Notes under the pieces: model-generated | Database searches by the model: none | What the model saw: only the letters and a program-made list of their open reading frames with translations | Told to the model about the DNA's origin: nothing | In this document: piece by piece, positions 59,800-64,000 of the stretch | Layout: each line of letters opens with the position of its first letter | Numbering within the stretch: position 1 is the first letter of the stretch | Source of the DNA: Galbibacter sp048266365 | Lineage (GTDB): Bacteria > Bacteroidota > Bacteroidia > Flavobacteriales > Flavobacteriaceae | Length of the DNA stretch: 64,000 nt | Reading direction: 5' to 3' | Assembly (NCBI RefSeq): GCF_048266365.1 | Contig: NZ_JBLWZP010000001.1 | Coordinates: 558,001 to 622,000, forward strand | Program-made: the position numbers and the translations under genes

Positions 59800-60837
59800 A
59801 TGAAATCAAAGAATCACATTACGATATACGATATTGCAAAGAGGCTTAAAATAAGCCCTTCTACAGTATCTCGAGCTCTTAATAATAACCCAAGGGTCAA
59901 TGAGGTTACTAAAAAGCTTATTGTTGAGACTGCCCGACAAATGAATTATAAACAGAATAAATTGGCCTTGGCTCTCAAGTCCGGAAATAGCATGGTTGTA
60001 GGGGTAGTGGTTCCCTTTATTAACCGAAGTTTTTTCTCCACCATTATTCGGGGTATAGAAGAGGAGCTAAAGCCTTTGGGTTATCATGTAATTATTTGTC
60101 AGACTGGCGGATTGGCCTCTACGGAACAGGAAAATATTAATGCTTTGTTGGATGTTCAGGTGGATGGAATATTTCTCTCCACCAGTACGGGAAGGACAGA
60201 GGGTAAAGAACATCTAAATCATATTTTGGAGAATGATACGCCTTTAATCTTGGTGGATCGCTCGATTGAGGTAGTCAATGCCAGCGCTGTGGTAATTGAT
60301 GATTTTAAAGGGGCTTACGAGGCTACTAAGCATCTAATTTCTCAAGGTTGCAGTAAGATTGTCCATTTTTCGGGGGATCGAAAGTTTGATATCTATGAAA
60401 ATCGTTTTCTGGGGTACAGTGCTGCTTTAAAGGATCATGGTATTGCTCTTGATCCAAAGAAGTATGTTATTCAGACCGGTAGTGTGATTGAAAACGGAAG
60501 TATTGGGATTAAAAATCTATTGAGACAGAAGGTTGAATTTGATGCTGTTTTTTCTGCCAGTGATTTTGCGGCCATTGGGGCGTATTTGGAGTTGGAAGAG
60601 CAGGGTATAGGTATTCCTGACCAGGTGGCGCTGGTTGGTTTTGGAAATGAACCGTTTATTAAATATACAAGACCTTCGATTAGTTCTGTGGATCAATCTC
60701 CATTGGAAATGGGGAAAAGGGCTGCTCAGTTGTTTTTAAACAGTTTAAAACAAGATGTTGAGAATCCGTTGTTTGATAAAATTGTTCTTCCTGCGGTGTT
60801 ACATGTTCGGAACTCTTCCAAGAAAGGAGAACTGTGA
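59800..60837 (+). CDS. LacI-family transcriptional regulator
   Basis: This 345-residue regulator starts at ATG 59800, ten bases after the GH43 stop. The N-terminal helix-turn-helix is ITIYDIAKRLKISPSTVSRA, followed by the hinge LNNNPRVNEVTKKLIVETA. The periplasmic-binding-protein-like sensor follows with VVGVVVPFINRSFFSTIIRG, DGIFLSTSTGRTEGKE, HLISQGCSKIVHFSGDRKFD, AVFSASDFAAIGAYLELEEQ and VALVGFGNEPFIKYTRPSIS. It probably binds a breakdown sugar or phosphosugar and represses or activates this operon. The two CAATCGATTG sites before susC are its likely targets (inference). Confidence 0.92.
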   Translation: MKSKNHITIYDIAKRLKISPSTVSRALNNNPRVNEVTKKLIVETARQMNYKQNKLALALKSGNSMVVGVVVPFINRSFFSTIIRGIEEELKPLGYHVIICQTGGLASTEQENINALLDVQVDGIFLSTSTGRTEGKEHLNHILENDTPLILVDRSIEVVNASAVVIDDFKGAYEATKHLISQGCSKIVHFSGDRKFDIYENRFLGYSAALKDHGIALDPKKYVIQTGSVIENGSIGIKNLLRQKVEFDAVFSASDFAAIGAYLELEEQGIGIPDQVALVGFGNEPFIKYTRPSISSVDQSPLEMGKRAAQLFLNSLKQDVENPLFDKIVLPAVLHVRNSSKKGEL

Positions 60838-60868
60838 TTTTATCTGTGAAAAAGCAAATTAACTATAT

Positions 60869-60922
60869 TTTGTAGTTTCAAAACTGCAAAAATTAACTAC
60901 ACTTGTTGTTTCAAAACAACAA
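60869..60922 (+). promoter_or_regulatory. Paired palindromes sharing core GTTTCAAAAC before the ATPase relic
   Basis: TTTGTAGTTT-ca-AAACTGCAAA (60869-60890) and TTGTTGTTT-ca-AAACAACAA (60903-60922) are imperfect and perfect palindromes with the same core GTTTCAAAAC, centred 33 bp apart. The second ends two bases before ATG 60924. They look like regulator sites for the broken AAA ATPase gene, possibly autoregulatory. Confidence 0.55.
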
Positions 60923-60923
60923 T

Positions 60924-61605
60924 ATGCAAGTAGTATTAGATTTTCAGGATATATTATTAAAAAATACCAATAATGATTTTCGGAGATTTTTACATGATAA
61001 AATTAACTGGAATCAACGCATGATTGGAATTAAGGGTCCGCGAGGAGCCAGGGAAGACAACATTACTATTGCAACATTTAAAATATGATCTTGGAGATGC
61101 CTCTGGCAAAGGATTATACGTTACAACTGATCATCTTGGTTTTATACCCATAGTTTATTGGATACCGCGATGGATTGGTATAAACAAGGAGGTGAGGTGC
61201 TTTTAATTGATGAAGTGCATAAGTATCCCAATTGGTCTAGAGAACTTAAGAATATATATGACGGGATACCAACACTAAAATTGATTTTTTCGTCATCCTC
61301 GGCATTAGAAATTCACCATGGTCAGGCAGATCTTAGTAGGAGAGTAATCAGCTATTCTCAATATTCCTGACAAAGGGAATTTACGGGAAACCTTTCTCTT
61401 GGGACAGTTACTCAATGCCGGTTTTGATGTATTTGAACCTAAGAGTGGCGATTTTCTGGTCGACGAAATCACTATCGAAGTTGGTGGGAAAAATAAATCA
61501 TCCAAACAAGTCCATAATGCGCCGTCATATCTTATTGCTGCTGATGATATTGAATCAGGTCTTAATACTAAAATTCCGTTGTGGTTATTCGGGTTTTTAT
61601 ATTGA
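60924..61605 (+). pseudogene. Broken AAA ATPase of the DUF4143 type
   Basis: A series of frames recovers a single protein. Frame 1 has VVLDFQDILLKNTNNDFRRF and MIGIKGPRGA. A shift then gives TTLLLQHLKYDLGDASGKGL and a second shift gives WYKQGGEVLLIDEVHKYPNW, SRELKNIYDGIPTLKLIFSS and SSALEIHHGQADLSRRV. After a further break come LRETFLLGQLLNAGFDVFEP and KSGDFLVDEITIEVGGKNKS. GxRGxGKTT (broken), LIDEVHKY and the C-terminal nuclease-like DFLVDxxxxxEVGGKxK identify the ATPase plus DUF4143 protein. Several frameshifts and missing central parts leave it dead. The following 61606-61803 holds no gene. Confidence 0.85.
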
Positions 61606-61803
61606 TGCGTTTATTATGGAAGCTTTTATATAAATTTTTTATCTGTATAAATTATTCTCTGGTGATAGTAATTAATGGCTAAATATTTGGACTTGACTAT
61701 ATTAAATTCTTGATGTTGATAACTAAATAGTAAATTTAAAAAAGCAATCACTATTTTTGTTTTTTAATTAACACTTAATGTTAATAATTTTACTAATTTT
61801 GCG

Positions 61804-62137
61804 ATGAATATTATTTTTGGGAACAATAAGCTAAAAAAAATATGCCAATAGTGACTCCATTGGGCAAAGAAAGTTAGGAGTTGGTATGTTTAGGCTCTTT
61901 AAAAGAAGATTAACCCAGATTCAAGCTGCAAGAACTTTAGAAGATTTGAGATATGCCCCAGGAAGATTTCACGAATTAAGAGAGAATGAAAAAGGAAATT
62001 GGGCTTGTGATTTGGTTCATCCCCACAGACTCATTTTTACTCCTATAGAAAACCCTGTGCCTACAGATAATGATGGAAAATACATTTGGGTTGAAATTGC
62101 AGGAGTAGAGATTATCAAGATCGAAGATTACCATTAA
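61804..62137 (+). pseudogene. HigB-like toxin, frameshifted at an A8 run
   Basis: ATG 61804 begins MNIIFGNNKLKK, then runs out of frame into a stop. Downstream from 61844 the +1 frame reads NSDSIGQRKLGVGMFRLFKR, TQIQAARTLEDLRYAPGRFH and LVHPHRLIFTPIENPVPTDN ending VEIIKIEDYH. The halves are joined by an eight-A run (about 61833-61840). Loss of one A restores a complete protein of about 110 residues of the HigB/RelE family, an mRNA interferase. The lesion may be a real mutation, a sequencing error or a slippage site. A shorter open frame starts at 61886. It sits 24 bp ahead of its HigA-like partner. Confidence 0.75.
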
Positions 62138-62161
62138 AAAGAACAGGAAATAAGGGAAAAC

Positions 62162-63253
62162 ATGGCAACTATTAATCAGTATTACCCGGAGAGTACAACG
62201 CACCCCGGAGAAATATTATCAGAGGCATTAGAGGAACGGGAAATAGGAGCTAAGGAATTTGCGGTAAGAACGGGAAAGCCGGAAAAAACAATTACAGCTG
62301 TATTAAAAGGAGAAAGCGCTATTACACCAGATATGGCAGTATTATTTGAGCAAGTTCTTAAAGTTCCTGCCCATTTTTGGACAGAAGCTCAAAGAAATTT
62401 TGATGAATATCGGGCGAGACTGAACTTTCAATTAGCTATTGAAGAAGCTGTTGATTGGGCTAAATCATTTCCTTACGCAAAGATGGCAAGTTTCGGTTGG
62501 GTTCCTAAAACTTTAAAAATAGAGGAAAAGGTTATTAATTTATTTAATTACTTTGAGGTGGCCAGTATAAAAGCTTGGGAAGATTATTACATCAACCAAA
62601 AGCTTCAGGTGGCTTTTAGAATATCATTAAAATACCACGAAAATGGTACCGCAATTGCATCTTGGTTAAGGCGTGGAGAGATACAGGCAGAGCAATTAGT
62701 AGCACCTGAATTTGATAAATCCAAATTTAGAAAACTTTTGCCAAACATTAAAACAATTATGGCTGAACAGCCTGGTGATTTTTTTGATCAGCTTCAAGCC
62801 TTGTGCTTGACAGCAGGAGTGAAAGTAGTACATACGCCTTGTTTGCCTAAAACAGCCATACACGGCTCAACCAGATGGATTAACAATGTACCCCTTATAC
62901 AGTTAAGCGGGAGATATAAAAGGAATGATATTTTTTGGTTTACATTTTACCATGAAGTAGGCCACATTTTACTTCATGGTAAAAAGTATATTTCTATTGA
63001 AAATGTAGTTTATGAAGGCGAAAATCATAACTACGAGAAAGAGGCAGATAATTTTGCATCTGACCTCATTTTATCTGAAAAAGAAGAAACTGAAATTTGT
63101 GGTGTAGAAACAATCTCTACTAACGACATCATAAGATATGCCCGTAAATTTGGTACGCATCCAGCTACGATTATTGGTAGATTACAGCATAAAGGAATCA
63201 TCGCCTACGGACAAGGAAAGGAATTTTTTGAACCTATTAACCTTTGCGATTAA
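62162..63253 (+). CDS. HigA-type antitoxin fused to an ImmA/IrrE metallopeptidase domain
   Basis: This 363-residue protein has an N-terminal HigA-like helix-turn-helix: HPGEILSEALEEREIGAKEF with AVRTGKPEKTITAVLKGESA (residues about 14-53) and VLKVPAHFWTEAQRNFDEYR. The C-terminal half carries an ImmA/IrrE-type zinc site HEVGH at 264-268 in FTFYHEVGHILLHG and a third ligand E294 in YEKEADNFASDLI. It should repress its own promoter and neutralise HigB. The peptidase domain may cleave a partner or itself, which is not known. It follows the toxin by 24 bp and is intact, although the toxin gene is frameshifted. Confidence 0.9.
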   Translation: MATINQYYPESTTHPGEILSEALEEREIGAKEFAVRTGKPEKTITAVLKGESAITPDMAVLFEQVLKVPAHFWTEAQRNFDEYRARLNFQLAIEEAVDWAKSFPYAKMASFGWVPKTLKIEEKVINLFNYFEVASIKAWEDYYINQKLQVAFRISLKYHENGTAIASWLRRGEIQAEQLVAPEFDKSKFRKLLPNIKTIMAEQPGDFFDQLQALCLTAGVKVVHTPCLPKTAIHGSTRWINNVPLIQLSGRYKRNDIFWFTFYHEVGHILLHGKKYISIENVVYEGENHNYEKEADNFASDLILSEKEETEICGVETISTNDIIRYARKFGTHPATIIGRLQHKGIIAYGQGKEFFEPINLCD

Positions 63254-64000
63254 CTGAATCCCGGAAAACGCAATAAATAAAAGAAAATAATAAATATGCA
63301 GAAATAATGTTCCGTAGGTGTTCGATACGAAACAACGTTGAATTGATGATAAGTAAAGCGAAACTTATTTTTAATAAGCTATCTGATTATTTTATGTGTT
63401 TTTTTTATAAGATAAACGAAAAATATCCGTGTATCTTATTAACTTATCACATTTACCCATGGAAATTATATTGATCATAGGGGAACACTTTGATCAACCG
63501 GTACCACATCAATCATTGATGTCATGGTAAAGACTATAAACGCTCCAGTAATGAGATTCTGGGTGAAGTTACTCTTGTGGTTCTGAGAATTCCTTTTATT
63601 TAATACACCAAGCCTTCGATCGGTCCTGTAGACTAACCCCCTTTATAAATGGAGGGTAATTAGAGGCTATCCATTTAGGGAATTTTAGAGAACATAAGAT
63701 AGCGATAGATGAACTTGAAAAACATTTCAATTGAAAATCACACCAGTATCTTAAATTTAATTTGGACAGGATTGGCAATAATTAATCGAATTTTATCGGG
63801 AAATATTTTGAAATGCTAAAACGTTTTAGTATACTTGTAATGAGCTGAGCATTGATAATTTCAATTGGAATGAAATAGAGCTATATGACTTTCAGCCGTA
63901 TAGTAAACAATGGGCTCATTAAAATTTAATAAAAACAGACTCAAGCCTAGGATAGATCCTGGGTGCAGAATCTGTATACATTTTTGTTGGAAAAGAGGTT
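63254..64000. other. Non-coding right end with a central-CG palindrome
   Basis: No protein-like gene is supported to the window edge. Short frames such as one on the minus strand over 63596-63778 lack family features. A perfect 14-bp palindrome CTAAAACGTTTTAG lies at 63816-63829. It has the central CG typical of LacI-family operators but its core differs from the locus D sites. It could control a gene beyond the edge. Confidence 0.4.
63816..63829. promoter_or_regulatory. 14-bp palindrome CTAAAACGTTTTAG
   Basis: Perfectly self-complementary sequence with central CG in a non-coding stretch close to the right edge. It is a possible LacI-type operator for a gene outside the window. No second copy was noticed here, so this is a weak call. 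Confidence 0.35.

Noticed and set aside
63596..63778. 60-residue minus-strand frame
   Set aside because: No domain, no neighbours in an operon and a composition typical of chance frames in AT-rich DNA.

Overview
The window looks like chromosome of a member of the Bacteroidota, most likely a marine-type Flavobacteriaceae. The supporting signs are AT-rich DNA, four adjacent SusC/SusD outer-membrane pairs, a FecI/FecR pair driving an STN-type SusC, a formylglycine-type sulfatase lipoprotein, OMP_b-brl_3 and TlpA-like proteins, and weak ribosome-binding sites. No rRNA, tRNA or CRISPR array was found.

Layout. 1-1290 is a graveyard of immunity-type genes: the end of an MNT nucleotidyltransferase, a collapsed AAA ATPase, an HsdR remnant and a small broken membrane protein. 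1351-9779 holds sbcD-sbcC, a PD-(D/E)XK nuclease, an APH-like kinase and a GDPD lipoprotein. 10331-22715 is polysaccharide-utilisation-like locus A: ECF sigma, FecR, SusC with STN domain, SusD, two tandem secreted FAD oxidoreductases and a CstA transporter, with no recognisable carbohydrate-cleaving enzyme. 22824-24124 is a junk zone with a broken HTH antitoxin, the 3' end (domains V/VI) of a group II intron, an intact ParDE module, and IS3-like and IS110-like debris. 24341-30816 is locus B: SusC, SusD-like and a sulfatase. 31252-37177, on the minus strand, is locus C: SusC, SusD and a DUF1735/F5-8C lipoprotein without enzymes. 37664-45682 holds an ISL3/antitoxin chimera, TSUP and SDR genes, a lipoprotein, a YeiB fragment, a TMEM175-like channel, a dead IS200 transposase, a TonB-type barrel and a TlpA-like thioredoxin. 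46030-60837 is locus D, a full glycan locus: paired LacI-type operator palindromes, SusC, SusD, a DUF2264-GH16 fusion, a BNR_4 propeller, GH88, GH43-like/GH51, GH43-GH43 and a LacI regulator. 60869-64000 holds a ruined AAA/DUF4143 ATPase with paired palindromes at its promoter, a HigB toxin frameshifted at an A8 run, and a HigA-ImmA/IrrE fusion.

How the genes work together (inference). Locus D looks self-contained for an arabinose- and uronate-containing polysaccharide. Secreted GH16, DUF2264 and BNR_4 proteins cut the chain, SusCD imports oligosaccharides, GH88 removes unsaturated uronate, and GH51 and GH43 strip arabinofuranose. LacI probably senses a product and acts at two CAATCGATTG sites just upstream of susC. 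Locus A is unusual because it couples trans-envelope signalling and SusCD uptake to oxidoreductases instead of hydrolases. Substrates for loci A, B and C cannot be read from sequence alone.
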